From Oceanospirillaceae bacterium ASP10-02a (GTDB lineage: Bacteria > Pseudomonadota > Gammaproteobacteria > Pseudomonadales > Balneatricaceae), in contig CAJIZL010000011.1 of NCBI GenBank assembly GCA_905182035.1, positions 96,417 through 160,416 of the forward strand: a stretch of 64,000 bases of DNA, in the 5' to 3' direction. Each line of letters begins with the position of its first letter. The first letter of the stretch is position 1. Under the pieces are notes generated by a model, which worked only from the letters and a program-made list of their open reading frames with translations, was not told the DNA's origin and made no database searches. The position numbers were made by a program, and so were the translations under genes. This document shows positions 26,516 to 35,884 of the stretch, piece after piece.

Positions 26516-28969
26516 ATGAGCGAACGGGTAGATTCTCACGCGCGCGTGGTGGTGATTGGTGGCGGTATTGCCGGTGCATCAGTATTTTATCATTTGGCTA
26601 TAGATCACGGCTGGACCGATATTGTGTTAGTTGAACGGGATGAGCTTACCTCTGGCTCCACTTGGCATGCGGCAGCACAAGTGACCCAATTTGGTGCTAA
26701 TCAAACTGCTATTGCCCTTAAGCGCCACAGTATTCAACTGTATAAACAGTTAGCAGATGATGTGGACTTTCCGTTTTCCTACCATATTACTGGTGGCATG
26801 CGCCTTGCGAACACAGCCGCTCAAGTTGATACCTACCAGCACATGGTGGGTATGGCTAATGGCATGGGTGCCGACATGGAATTTATTGACCCAGCCGAAG
26901 TCGCTAGGCGCCATCCGCTATTAAACCCAGATGGGTTGCTAGGTGCTTGGTGGGACCCGTTAGATGGTGACATCGACCCAGCCGGTATTACCTTTGCCAT
27001 GGTGCGTAAAGCCAGAGAAGCGGGGGCTAAGGTGTATCGTTTTAATCCTGTAGAAAACATTACCCGTAAAGCTAATGGCGAGTTCATTGTGCATACCCTC
27101 AAAGGCGACATTACCTGCGAAAAAGTGGTCAATGCCACTGGCTACCGTGTAAATGAAGTAGGCAACATGTTGGGCGTTCAGCATCCAGTAACCTCCATGG
27201 AACACATGTATTTTCTTACGGAGCCCATGGTAGAACTTGAGGCTTTGGATTTTAGGGTGCCGATTATCCGTGACCCACGGGATGATTTTTATTGCCGGCA
27301 AGAAAAAAAGGGGTTATTGGTTGGGGTCTATGAACAAGGCTGTAAAACCTTTGGTATGGATGGTATCAGCCCAGACTTTACTAAGGCCCTTTGTGTAGAT
27401 GATTTAGATCGGTGTTTAGACAATATGGAGGGTATTTTTGAATGTTTACCAGCCTTAAAAAATGTAGGTATTCACACCATTATTAATGGCCCTATTACCT
27501 ATACGATTGATGGCGCCCCACTAATCGGGCCTATTCCTGGCATTGAAAATGCTTATTGTGCCATTGGCCTGCGTGCTGGTATCGGTGAAAGTGGTGGCCA
27601 TGGCAAGATTTTGGCAGAGATTATTGTGTCAGGTCAGTCAGAGTGGGATTCTTGGTACACAGACCCACGCCGATTTACTGAATACGCGAATACTGAACAC
27701 ACGTGTCTTAAAGCCATAGAAGACTACCAAAATGAGTTTCACTATCACATGCCCCATGAGCAACGCCCAGCAGCGCGGTTAGCTCGTACAACACCACTCT
27801 ACAGTGTGTTAGATCAAGTAGGAGCAGTGTGGGGCACAGTAAATGGTTGGGAACGAGTGTTGATGTTCAAACCAACGGCAGATTTTGAAGAAACAGCAAC
27901 GTATTGCTTTAATGAATCTCATCCCATAGTAGCGCAAGAAATCGCCGCCCTTCAGAAAGACGTGGGCGTAATGGAAGTGTCTGGCTTTAACCGCTATGAA
28001 CTTAAGGGTGAAGGTGTAGAAGAGTGGCTAGATCATTTGGCGTGTGGTGGCATACCGGAAAATGTGGGTCAGGTACGCTTGTGCTATCTACTCAATCATA
28101 ATGGCCATATGTTGTGCGAGGCAACCCTTGCTAAGTTAGGTGACAACCACTTCTGGTATGGGTCTGCAGCAGCTGCAGAATGGCATGATAGGGACTATTT
28201 ATCTACCAGTATGCCAGCCACTGTGAGTCTCAAAGAGATGGCCAACAGCCACACTATTTTGGTTTTGGCGGGCCCTAAATCCCGCGACTTACTGCAATCA
28301 TTATCGCCTCGTTGTGATTGGAGTGCACAAACCTTTGGTTGGATGCAGGTGCGTTCTATGGGTATTGGTCATGCCCAAGTGCAGGCCATGAGTGTTAGTT
28401 TTTCAGGTGAGCTAGCCTACGAATTACATGTGCCTAATGAGCAGCTGTATTTGGTTTGGCAGCTACTAAAAAGTGCTGGAGAAGCCTTTAATTTAAGTAG
28501 GTTTGGCCTCTATGCTTCGGAATCCATGCGTTTGGAAAAAGGTTATTTACACTGGAAGGCAGATATCATTGATGAATTTAATCCGATGGAGGCTGGCTTA
28601 GACCGTTTTGTTCAGCTCAATAAATCTGACTTTGTTGGCAAACAGGCGCTGATTAAAGCCCTTACCAAAGGCTGTTCTAAAAAATTAGTTACTTTGGAAG
28701 TGGCATGTGAGACCGCACCTGCCCACGGAGGCGATCCTGTATTTTACCAGGGTAAGCAGGTAGGTGTAGTCACCTCTGGTGGTTATGGCCACAGAGTTGA
28801 CAAAAACCTCGCCTATGCCTATGTAGAAGCTGAATTCGCGCAGGCAGGTCAGTTATTTACGGTACGTATTATTGGCACATATCGAGATGCGCAGGTGATT
28901 GAACGCTGTTTATATGATCCAGAGAATCTTAAACCACGCAATAAAGAGCTGGAGGTGACCGGTGGCTAG
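26516..28969 (+). CDS. FAD/folate-dependent dimethylglycine/sarcosine dehydrogenase-like demethylase
   Basis: 817 residues. An N-terminal DAO-type FAD domain has VVVIGGGIAGASVFYH (G15-G17-G20) and the GSTWHAAAQ segment, where H51 is the position of covalent FAD attachment in dimethylglycine dehydrogenase. FAO_M is followed by GcvT N- and C-terminal folate domains, with the second half holding FSGELAYELHVP and GLYASESMRLEKGYLHW. Family enzymes remove an N-methyl group and pass it to tetrahydrofolate. The stop overlaps the MttB-family start by 8 bases. It therefore probably finishes a demethylation that the methyltransferase begins, or the reverse. The exact amine is unknown. Confidence 0.88.
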   Translation: MSERVDSHARVVVIGGGIAGASVFYHLAIDHGWTDIVLVERDELTSGSTWHAAAQVTQFGANQTAIALKRHSIQLYKQLADDVDFPFSYHITGGMRLANTAAQVDTYQHMVGMANGMGADMEFIDPAEVARRHPLLNPDGLLGAWWDPLDGDIDPAGITFAMVRKAREAGAKVYRFNPVENITRKANGEFIVHTLKGDITCEKVVNATGYRVNEVGNMLGVQHPVTSMEHMYFLTEPMVELEALDFRVPIIRDPRDDFYCRQEKKGLLVGVYEQGCKTFGMDGISPDFTKALCVDDLDRCLDNMEGIFECLPALKNVGIHTIINGPITYTIDGAPLIGPIPGIENAYCAIGLRAGIGESGGHGKILAEIIVSGQSEWDSWYTDPRRFTEYANTEHTCLKAIEDYQNEFHYHMPHEQRPAARLARTTPLYSVLDQVGAVWGTVNGWERVLMFKPTADFEETATYCFNESHPIVAQEIAALQKDVGVMEVSGFNRYELKGEGVEEWLDHLACGGIPENVGQVRLCYLLNHNGHMLCEATLAKLGDNHFWYGSAAAAEWHDRDYLSTSMPATVSLKEMANSHTILVLAGPKSRDLLQSLSPRCDWSAQTFGWMQVRSMGIGHAQVQAMSVSFSGELAYELHVPNEQLYLVWQLLKSAGEAFNLSRFGLYASESMRLEKGYLHWKADIIDEFNPMEAGLDRFVQLNKSDFVGKQALIKALTKGCSKKLVTLEVACETAPAHGGDPVFYQGKQVGVVTSGGYGHRVDKNLAYAYVEAEFAQAGQLFTVRIIGTYRDAQVIERCLYDPENLKPRNKELEVTGG

Positions 28970-30473
28970 ACGACCTTCTGCACGAGCTGCAAAACATGCT
29001 CAACGGGCTAGACCTCCAGTTACCAACCCATGTGCACCAGGGCAATCTGGCGGACAGTATCAACCCTTAACGCCAGCTCAAGTGCGACGTATTTATGCTG
29101 AGTCTTTGCGTATTTTAGATGAAATTGGTATGGCTGATGTGCCCCCTGTGCTGCTTGAAAAGGCTTTAGACTATGGTGCAAAGTTAAATGATGGGGGCAG
29201 GTTATGCTATCCCCCCGCCATGGTTGAGAAGATCATTGCTGGTGCCTGCAAACAATTCACCTTTTATGGTCGCGACCCAAAGCACGACATTGAGGTAGGT
29301 GGTGATAAAGTGTACTTTGGCACCGGTGGTGCTGCGGTGCAAACCCTTGATCTGCACAGTGGTCAGTACAGGCCGTCTACCTTAACCGACCTGCATGACT
29401 TTACTCGCTTAGTAGATCAGTTACCTAATGTTGCGTGGTTTACTCGCTGTTGTGTGGCCACTGACGTGCCAGACTTATACGAGTTAGACATCAATACGGC
29501 TTATGCGTTATTAAAAGGTACGACCAAGCCTGTGGCTACAAGCTTTACGCTGCCAGAACACGTGGCGCCTATTATTAAAATGTTCGACATGGCCATGGGT
29601 GGGAAGGGTAAATTTGCACAAAGGCCATTTTGTAAAGCCCATATAAGTCCTGTTATTTCGCCACTGAAGTATGGCGAAGATGCGGTGATGGTAGCTTTGG
29701 AGTGTATGAAGTATGGCGTGCCTATGAGCAACATCGTTGCAGGTATGACTGGTGCCACTTCACCCGCGCCATTGGCAGGCACCTTGGCTTTAACCTTAGC
29801 AGAAACCTTAGCTGCACTTATTATGGTGAATGTGTTTGAACCCGGCTACCCGATGATATTCTCTAACTGGCCTCTAGTCATTGACCTTCGCACCGGGGCT
29901 TTTCGTGGAGGTGGTGGTGAAATGGCGCTTCTTAATGCGGCATCAGCGCAGCTTTCAAACAGCTTAGGCCTGCCGTCTGGTTGTGGTTCTAGTATGACCG
30001 ACGCCAAAGCACCCGATGCGCAAATGGGTATGGAAAAAGCCCTCTCAGCCTTAGCTTGTGGGCTTGCTGGTGGTAACATGGTGTATGAATCTTCGGGCAT
30101 GATGGCCAGTTTGTTAGGTGCATCGTTTGAAGCGTTTGTGATGGACGATGAAATGTTATCCCATGTACACCGAACCATTCGTGGTATTGAAGTGACAGAT
30201 GAAGATTTAGGTTTCGAATCTATTAAAGCAGCTGTTGCTGGGTCTGGCCATTTTATAGATGCGACAGAAACCATGATGTCTATGGAGCGGGATTATTATT
30301 ACCCAAAACTTGCAAGTCGTGAAGAGCCTATCGTCTGGCAAGAGTCGGGGTCTTTGGATCACTGGGATCGCGCAAAGGTAAAGGCACAGCAGTTGCTGCA
30401 GCACCAACCTAGCTATTTAGACCCAGAAATAGATTTAGAAATACGCAAGAATTTCCCTATATTACTGACTTAA
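28962..30473 (+). CDS. MttB-family methyltransferase (non-pyrrolysine)
   Basis: 503 residues in the trimethylamine methyltransferase family. A basic N terminus (MARRPSARAAKHAQRARPP) is followed by a TIM barrel with FGTGGAAVQTLDLHSG, GGGGEMALLNAASAQLSNSLGL-like and SGCGSSMTDAKAPDAQ blocks. The frame has no internal TAG, so it is a pyrrolysine-free member like MtgB-type glycine betaine or proline betaine methyltransferases. GTG 28962 has GGAGGTGA 4 bases upstream. Such enzymes transfer a methyl group from a quaternary amine to a corrinoid protein, yet no corrinoid protein is encoded in the window. The FAD/GcvT partner upstream is translationally coupled. Confidence 0.85.
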   Translation: MARRPSARAAKHAQRARPPVTNPCAPGQSGGQYQPLTPAQVRRIYAESLRILDEIGMADVPPVLLEKALDYGAKLNDGGRLCYPPAMVEKIIAGACKQFTFYGRDPKHDIEVGGDKVYFGTGGAAVQTLDLHSGQYRPSTLTDLHDFTRLVDQLPNVAWFTRCCVATDVPDLYELDINTAYALLKGTTKPVATSFTLPEHVAPIIKMFDMAMGGKGKFAQRPFCKAHISPVISPLKYGEDAVMVALECMKYGVPMSNIVAGMTGATSPAPLAGTLALTLAETLAALIMVNVFEPGYPMIFSNWPLVIDLRTGAFRGGGGEMALLNAASAQLSNSLGLPSGCGSSMTDAKAPDAQMGMEKALSALACGLAGGNMVYESSGMMASLLGASFEAFVMDDEMLSHVHRTIRGIEVTDEDLGFESIKAAVAGSGHFIDATETMMSMERDYYYPKLASREEPIVWQESGSLDHWDRAKVKAQQLLQHQPSYLDPEIDLEIRKNFPILLT

Positions 30474-30634
30474 TGTTGGGATAGTTAATGCTTGTAAGTG
30501 AGCATTTACTTTGGTTACGAAAACCCTGTCTTATTAGTTGAGTTAGGGAGTAAAATATCGCGAATGTGGGTTTAAAGACTAATTTTTTTACTACATACAG
30601 GCCAAAGTACAGTTAAAGTGCACAAGGATTACCT

Positions 30635-31903
30635 ATGACTCTCACTCCAAAACAACGCGTAGACCAAATTGTTGAAAACGGGTTGTGCACCGGTTGTGGC
30701 CTTTGTCAGGCCGCAGCTGGGGACCATTTAATAAAGGTTCAAAAGGGCACGTCTGGCTATTTAGTGCCTATTGTAAGTGAGGACATAGACCACGCCACTG
30801 CTGACTTAGTTCACCGAATTTGCCCAGGTGTGCATCCTGTAGGTCTACCAACCAAGCTCATTGCCACTGATGCTAAAGTAGATAATGTATGGGGCCCATG
30901 GCAACGTATGGCGAGAACCTGGGCTGGAGACGCCCACCAACGTCATGTCGGTGCCACAGCGGGGGTGCTGACTGCTCTTGCCTGCTATTTACTGACCTCT
31001 AAGCAAGTTGATTTTATCTTGCATGCCAAACCTCACAGTACTGAGCCCAGCTTTGGTGAAATGCATATCAGTACTACGCCTGAACAAGTACTACAAGGTT
31101 CTGGCTCACGCTATGGTCCCACGGCACCCTTGATAGCCATTGAGAAGGTACTAGAGCGACACCAACCCTTTGCCTTTATTGGTAAACCCTGTGATCTGGC
31201 TGGTTTACGCAACTATGCAGAAGAAGATGACCGGGTTAATGAGCTGGTTAAATTCTGGCTCACCCCTGTGTGTGGTGGTTATTTGCCACCAGACTCTACT
31301 GACGCCTTTTATCGACGGATGGGAGTGGAACCAGAACAGGTTACTGGTCTGCGATATCGTGGCCATGGTTGCCCTGGTCCAACCCGTATTACTACCGAAG
31401 AAAAGGTTGTAGACGCTCATTATCTAGATTTTTGGGGTGACGACGAGAGCATGTGGGACATGCCTTTTCGTTGTAAAGTTTGCCCTGATGGTATTGGTGA
31501 AGCCGCCGATATTGCAGCAGCAGATACATGGATTTTGGGGTCGCCCAACCGTGAAGACAGTGCCACAGATCTTGGCACTAATGCGGTGATCGCACGAACT
31601 ACGGTAGGCACCACCTTGCTAGCCGAAGCCAGTGCTGCTGGAGCATTAGTCATTGAGCGTGACATCACCCCAGACCACATGAGTATTTACCAAACCCACC
31701 AAATGCAAAAAAAATATGCAGCATGGCCAAGGTATCAAGGTCTGCAGGACGCTGGGCGTTTATTCCCTAACGCTGAGCGTTTGCGCATTAAGGAGTTAGC
31801 TGCAGAAATGCCCGATGTGGTTAATGCACAACAACGCCAAGGCACCCTAGACCGGGTTATTGCAGGTAAGGCAGACCAGCCTACGCCTAAACCCTGCATT
31901 TAA
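30635..31903 (+). CDS. FrhB-family Fe-S flavoprotein (F420 hydrogenase/dehydrogenase beta subunit-like)
   Basis: 422 residues with FrhB_FdhB N- and C-terminal domains. The N terminus has CTGCGLC (C18, C21, C24) and a later CP (C63), a four-cysteine [4Fe-4S] set. Later blocks are FAFIGKPCDLAGLRNYA, GHGCPGPTRI and FRCKVCPDGIGEAADIAAADTW. In bacteria without F420 this family contains flavin-dependent reductases fed by ferredoxin. It lies 160 bp after the MttB gene on the same strand with a small AATGCT/AGCATT hairpin in the gap. It may supply electrons to the methyltransferase pathway, but this is inference. Confidence 0.8.
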   Translation: MTLTPKQRVDQIVENGLCTGCGLCQAAAGDHLIKVQKGTSGYLVPIVSEDIDHATADLVHRICPGVHPVGLPTKLIATDAKVDNVWGPWQRMARTWAGDAHQRHVGATAGVLTALACYLLTSKQVDFILHAKPHSTEPSFGEMHISTTPEQVLQGSGSRYGPTAPLIAIEKVLERHQPFAFIGKPCDLAGLRNYAEEDDRVNELVKFWLTPVCGGYLPPDSTDAFYRRMGVEPEQVTGLRYRGHGCPGPTRITTEEKVVDAHYLDFWGDDESMWDMPFRCKVCPDGIGEAADIAAADTWILGSPNREDSATDLGTNAVIARTTVGTTLLAEASAAGALVIERDITPDHMSIYQTHQMQKKYAAWPRYQGLQDAGRLFPNAERLRIKELAAEMPDVVNAQQRQGTLDRVIAGKADQPTPKPCI

Positions 31904-31941
31904 ACTTACTTATAACCCTTGACTGGAATGAGGCTAATAAG

Positions 31942-32589
31942 GTGAATGTTCGTATCGTAAAACACAACCCAGCATCACTTAAGTCTTGGGGAGGTGGCGC
32001 AGGCAAGGTGTGTGAAATTTATCGGTTTCCAGAAACAGCTACTGATAAAGACTATATGGTCCGGTTTTCCACGGCCAGTATTGAAGTCCCTGAGTCTGAC
32101 TTCACGCTTTACCCCGGCTACATTAGGCATCACCGCACATTGCGGGGTGCATGTGTATTTGAGATACATGCCTCAGATAACAATACACTGATCGACCAAA
32201 GCGGCACGGTGTTTGATTTTTCTGGAGACACTCAACTTAAATGTAAGCTAACCACAACTACTGCTCTGGCCACTAACCTGATTCACCACCCACAGGTTTA
32301 TGTTAACGATAGGGTGTTGCAGTTAGAAACTGTAAACATGAACTTAGATGAGCTGTTCCAACTGCCACTTTTGCGAGACCATACACCCCAAGTACTAGTC
32401 AATATTGTCTACGTTATAGAGGGTGACGTGAGGTTGGACAGCGGGATAGAGGATCAACAGTCGCAACGTTTGAGGCAAGGTGACGCACTAATTTCAAGCA
32501 ACGAAGGTCTGAATTTAGGCGCCTCGAGATATACTATTATCAGCAATGTGGCAAAAATTTACCACGGCGTGATTGCTATACCTCAGTAA
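31942..32589 (+). CDS. HutD/Ves-family protein
   Basis: 215 residues of the HutD/Ves family, a bicupin-like fold of unclear function. Family sequence is seen in WGGGAGKVCEIYRFP, FSTASIEVPESDFTLYPGYIRHHRTLRG and LDFSGD-type segments. HutD is named after histidine utilisation clusters, but no other hut gene is present here. The GTG at 31942 has GAGG 8 bases upstream. It is 38 bp after the FrhB-like gene and probably shares its transcript. The role is unknown; it could act as an effector-sensing or governor protein for this cluster. Confidence 0.7.
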   Translation: MNVRIVKHNPASLKSWGGGAGKVCEIYRFPETATDKDYMVRFSTASIEVPESDFTLYPGYIRHHRTLRGACVFEIHASDNNTLIDQSGTVFDFSGDTQLKCKLTTTTALATNLIHHPQVYVNDRVLQLETVNMNLDELFQLPLLRDHTPQVLVNIVYVIEGDVRLDSGIEDQQSQRLRQGDALISSNEGLNLGASRYTIISNVAKIYHGVIAIPQ

Positions 32590-32941
32590 TATGCAACAAC
32601 ACAAACTATCACTTGGCTGTTACTTCCAACTTTCAGCAATTTACGGCCCTAAACACTCTATAATCAGCTGATATACTTTTTAGTAAGCGGCACACCTTCT
32701 GCGGCCACCTCAAATGGAGGTCCATAACTGCTATTAAGTATGGTGTCAGTATATGGGTGCATTTAGCGCTCAATAGCTAGCATAAACTGACCTTAAGCCT
32801 GTTAAATTGAGTAGGCTCTGCGCCGTTAGAAAGTTAGGTGGAAACCGTTGCCTTTTTAGGCCTTATAGCCTTGTCAGTGCAACAACAAGCATGTATCTTG
32901 ATCTATAATATAATAATAACATTTAGGCTATTTTTGTTTAC
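32590..32941. other. Non-coding gap before rutR
   Basis: 352 bp between the HutD-like gene and rutR. I see no open frame of note, no RutR consensus box and no tRNA. A short ACCTC-AAATG-GAGGT hairpin lies at 32707-32721. The last 60 bp are AT-rich (ATAATATAATAATAAC) and probably hold the rutR promoter. Confidence 0.6.
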
Positions 32942-33607
32942 ATGAATATTCACTCATATGCACTTCCGTCTGAAACATCGAGTCGCTTTAAAGCGGGATC
33001 TATTGGTGAAAAAAACCAACAAAAAGTGCTCGAAGCTGCAGTTAAAGTTTTTTCACGTAAAGGTTTTTCAGGTGCTCGCATTGATGAGATTGCAAAAGAA
33101 GCGGGCATGTCAAAAACCAACATGCTTTATTACTTCAAAACAAAGAAAGAACTCTATCAAGTTGTTATAGTGCGGGTTTTAAGGCGCTGGTTGGGTACTC
33201 TTGGTAATTTGCAAAGTAGCGATCAGCCAATAGATGTGATCACCAAATATATCTCAAAAAAAATGCAAATGTCTCAACAGTACCCTGAGGCGTCGCGCCT
33301 AATTGCTATGGAAATTATGGCTGGGGCACCAGTGATTGGGGAATTTTTTCAGACCGAGTTGCATGCTTGGGTTAAGGAAAAAGGCCAAGTTTTTTTGAAG
33401 TGGCAAAATGAAGGGCTTATGGCCCCCATAGAACCAGCGCATGTTTTTTTTATGATTTGGGCTTTGACACAAACCTATGCCGACTTTGAATCACAAATTG
33501 CGGCTGTGATTAAACCCAATGACTATGATAGCGAAATATACCCTCCAGCAACTCGTTTCGCCATTGAAGTTCTCGTACGTGGATTTGACCTCAAACCTCG
33601 TCTGTAA
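32942..33607 (+). CDS. rutR: Pyrimidine-utilisation regulator RutR (TetR family)
   Basis: 221 residues. The HTH reads RIDEIAKEAGMSKTNMLYYFKTKKELY and the ligand domain keeps the RutR pattern: YPEASRLIAMEIMAGAPVIGE, then LMAPIEPAHVFFMIWALTQTYADFESQIAAV. E. coli RutR binds uracil or thymine and releases TTGACCANNTGGTCAA. Sequences close to that consensus lie before the codA/BMP operon, the ureidopropionase operon and the dihydropyrimidinase operon in this window. I therefore infer it is the local repressor of reductive pyrimidine catabolism. It converges with codA, 52 bp apart. Confidence 0.92.
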   Translation: MNIHSYALPSETSSRFKAGSIGEKNQQKVLEAAVKVFSRKGFSGARIDEIAKEAGMSKTNMLYYFKTKKELYQVVIVRVLRRWLGTLGNLQSSDQPIDVITKYISKKMQMSQQYPEASRLIAMEIMAGAPVIGEFFQTELHAWVKEKGQVFLKWQNEGLMAPIEPAHVFFMIWALTQTYADFESQIAAVIKPNDYDSEIYPPATRFAIEVLVRGFDLKPRL

Positions 33608-33659
33608 TCGACATAATAGAGATTTCTTTGATACTGCACTATCGTGCTGCTAAATGGTG

Positions 33660-34943
33660 CTAGAGCAATGGTTTTGCTGGGTCTATCAAACTAGGCCGGC
33701 CTGGTAATTCAAGTTTGGTATGGCTGGCTGGTGTTTGAGCGATCAACTTAGCTTGACGAAAGACCATCAAGCGTGTGGCTTTTAATCGAATGGCTTCAAT
33801 TGGGTCTGTGGCTTGCAACAGAACCATATTAGCCTGCCCACCTTCAACAATACCATAACCTTGTAAACCCATAATGGCCGCAGAATTATAACTAACTGCA
33901 TCAAAACACCACGCCATGTCTGCCCGGCTTGATAGCTGCCCTACATGTAATCCCATGCTTGCTACATCGAGCATGTCTGCCCGGCCCATGGAGTACCACG
34001 GATCCATCATACAGTCAGAACCAAAACCAACATTAACACCCGCCGCTTTAAGTTCAGGCACTCGAGTTTGACCACGGCGTTTCGGATAGCTGTCGTGGCG
34101 ACCTTGTAACATGATGTTGATAAGTGGATTGGGGATAGCGTGTAATTCGGCTTCTGCTAGCAGCGGCAGCAGTTTGGAAACATAATAGTTGTCCATGGAA
34201 TGCATGGAAGTAAGGTGAGATCCTGCAACTCGCCCTTGCAACCCCAGACGTAGAGTTTCACTAGCCAAGGTTTCTACATGGCGGCTGTGGGGGTCGTCTG
34301 ACTCATCACAATGCATATCTACCCGCAGTCCACGGTTGGCGGCCAGCTCACATAGAATCTTGATGGATGATGTGCCATCTTGCGTGGTGCGTTCGAAATG
34401 TGGGATACCACCGATCACGTCCACACCCATATCCAATGCCCGAATCAGGTTTGCATGGGCGTTTGGGTCACGTAATAAACCATCTTGTGGAAAAGCGACT
34501 AACTGCAGGTCCAAATAAGGCGCCACTAGACGACGCACTTCAAGCATAGCTGTGACACTTTTCAATTCGTCATCACACACGTCAACGTGGCTGCGAATGG
34601 CACCGATGCCCATGGCTACTGCGAGGTCACAATAGTGTATGGCACGTTTGATAATATCATCTACACTTTGTTTTGGCTTCAGCTCTCCCCACAATGCAAT
34701 ACCTTCAAGCAATGTGCCAGAAATATTCATACGAGGTTGTCCTAGGGACAAAGTGGAGTCCATATGAAAGTGAGGGTCAACAAACGGTGGGCTTAACAGT
34801 TGGCCCTGGGCATCAATGGTCACGCTGGCCGATTCTTCAATGTTGGGCCTAACCGCAAGTATAGTGCCGTTGGAACAAGCCACGTCAATATTACGGCGGC
34901 CATCTTGCAAACAAGCATTTTTAATTAGAAGATCAAAATTCAT
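33660..34943 (-). CDS. codA: Cytosine deaminase
   Basis: Amidohydrolase of 427 residues converting cytosine to uracil and ammonia. It follows E. coli CodA closely: PPFVDPHFHMDSTL (two His ligands), VAFPQDGLL, DVIGGIPHFERT, MHCDESDD (His and Glu), SHLTSMHSMDNYYVSKLLPLL, NIMLQGRHDSYPKRRG and FGSDCMMDPWYSMG (metal Asp). The preferred start, ATG 34943, overlaps the upstream permease stop as TGATG, with AGGA 9 bases before it. It is last in the BMP-type importer operon, so imported cytosine would be deaminated directly into the uracil pathway. Confidence 0.93.
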   Translation of the reverse strand: MNFDLLIKNACLQDGRRNIDVACSNGTILAVRPNIEESASVTIDAQGQLLSPPFVDPHFHMDSTLSLGQPRMNISGTLLEGIALWGELKPKQSVDDIIKRAIHYCDLAVAMGIGAIRSHVDVCDDELKSVTAMLEVRRLVAPYLDLQLVAFPQDGLLRDPNAHANLIRALDMGVDVIGGIPHFERTTQDGTSSIKILCELAANRGLRVDMHCDESDDPHSRHVETLASETLRLGLQGRVAGSHLTSMHSMDNYYVSKLLPLLAEAELHAIPNPLINIMLQGRHDSYPKRRGQTRVPELKAAGVNVGFGSDCMMDPWYSMGRADMLDVASMGLHVGQLSSRADMAWCFDAVSYNSAAIMGLQGYGIVEGGQANMVLLQATDPIEAIRLKATRLMVFRQAKLIAQTPASHTKLELPGRPSLIDPAKPLL

Positions 34944-35884
34944 CAGCGTTGTCCTTTGAACCATGGGGTGAGCAGAGCGCGGGGATATTCTGCCCGACGA
35001 GCTACTATCACCAGGGCAATAATTGATAGTATGTAGGGCGCCATTAAGAACACTTGAGAGGGTACAAAGGCACCCACCTCAGTTTGTAAGCGTACTTGAA
35101 AAGCGTCAAAAGCCCCAAATAATAAAGCCCCCAGTAGGGCTTTTCCTGGCCGCCAACTGGCAAAGATAACAAGGGCTATACAGATCCAGCCACGTCCATT
35201 AACCATACCAAAGAAAAAGGCGTCAAAAGCTGACATGGTGAGGAAGGCCCCGCCTAAAGCCATACATGCAGAACCAGCAACAATAGCGCCCATGCGCAGA
35301 CCGTATACTGATAAGCCTTGAGCATCAACTGCGTCAGGGTTGTCCCCTACAGCCCGGAGGGCTTGGCCCAAAGGTGTACGGTTATATACCCACCACACTA
35401 AAACTACCAGAAAAAGTGCCAACCAAGTCATCGCTGTTTGTTTAAATAACACCGTTCCAAGAAAAGGGATATCTGACAGTATCGGAATATCAAGTGGTTG
35501 GAATGGCTCGATACGTGGTGGTGTGCTTACTTGTGGCAATGCGGTGCGATAGGTAAAGTAACTCACAGAAGTGGCAAACATAGTAATGCCTAATCCGGAA
35601 ACGTGTTGCGATAGCCCTAATGGCACGGTCAAAATGGCGTGTATAAGGCCAAAAAAAGCCCCTGTCAAAGCCGCAAAGAATAACCCACCCCAAAGGTCTG
35701 CACCCAACCACACGGCCATCCATCCAGCCATAGCACCAGCAGCAAAAATGCCTTCAATACCTAAGTTTAAAACACCTGACTTTTCACAAATGAGGGCGCC
35801 TAAAACACCAAAAATTAATGGCGTAGCAATACGCAACGCAGCAGCCCAGAAATTTTCACTGAGCAAAATGTCTAATATTTCCAT
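34943..35884 (-). CDS. ABC nucleoside/nucleobase importer permease 2 (YufQ-type)
   Basis: 313 residues with about eight to nine membrane helices of the BPD_transp_2 (branched-chain/ribose-type) family. Family sequence includes EKSGVLNLGIEGIFAAGAMAGW, and GQALRAVGDNPDAVDAQGLSVYGLRMGAIV. It partners the permease upstream (start codon touching its stop), the tandem ATPase and the BMP receptor. Together they form a nucleoside/nucleobase importer. Translation is coupled to codA by TGATG. Confidence 0.88.
   Translation of the reverse strand: MEILDILLSENFWAAALRIATPLIFGVLGALICEKSGVLNLGIEGIFAAGAMAGWMAVWLGADLWGGLFFAALTGAFFGLIHAILTVPLGLSQHVSGLGITMFATSVSYFTYRTALPQVSTPPRIEPFQPLDIPILSDIPFLGTVLFKQTAMTWLALFLVVLVWWVYNRTPLGQALRAVGDNPDAVDAQGLSVYGLRMGAIVAGSACMALGGAFLTMSAFDAFFFGMVNGRGWICIALVIFASWRPGKALLGALLFGAFDAFQVRLQTEVGAFVPSQVFLMAPYILSIIALVIVARRAEYPRALLTPWFKGQR

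Noticed and set aside
29846..30274. 142-codon minus-strand frame inside the MttB-family gene
   Set aside because: It is antisense to conserved barrel sequence and has no ribosome site or family match.
28962..30473. Possible pyrrolysine (amber) MttB
   Set aside because: The reading frame has no internal TAG, so this is the non-pyrrolysine branch.
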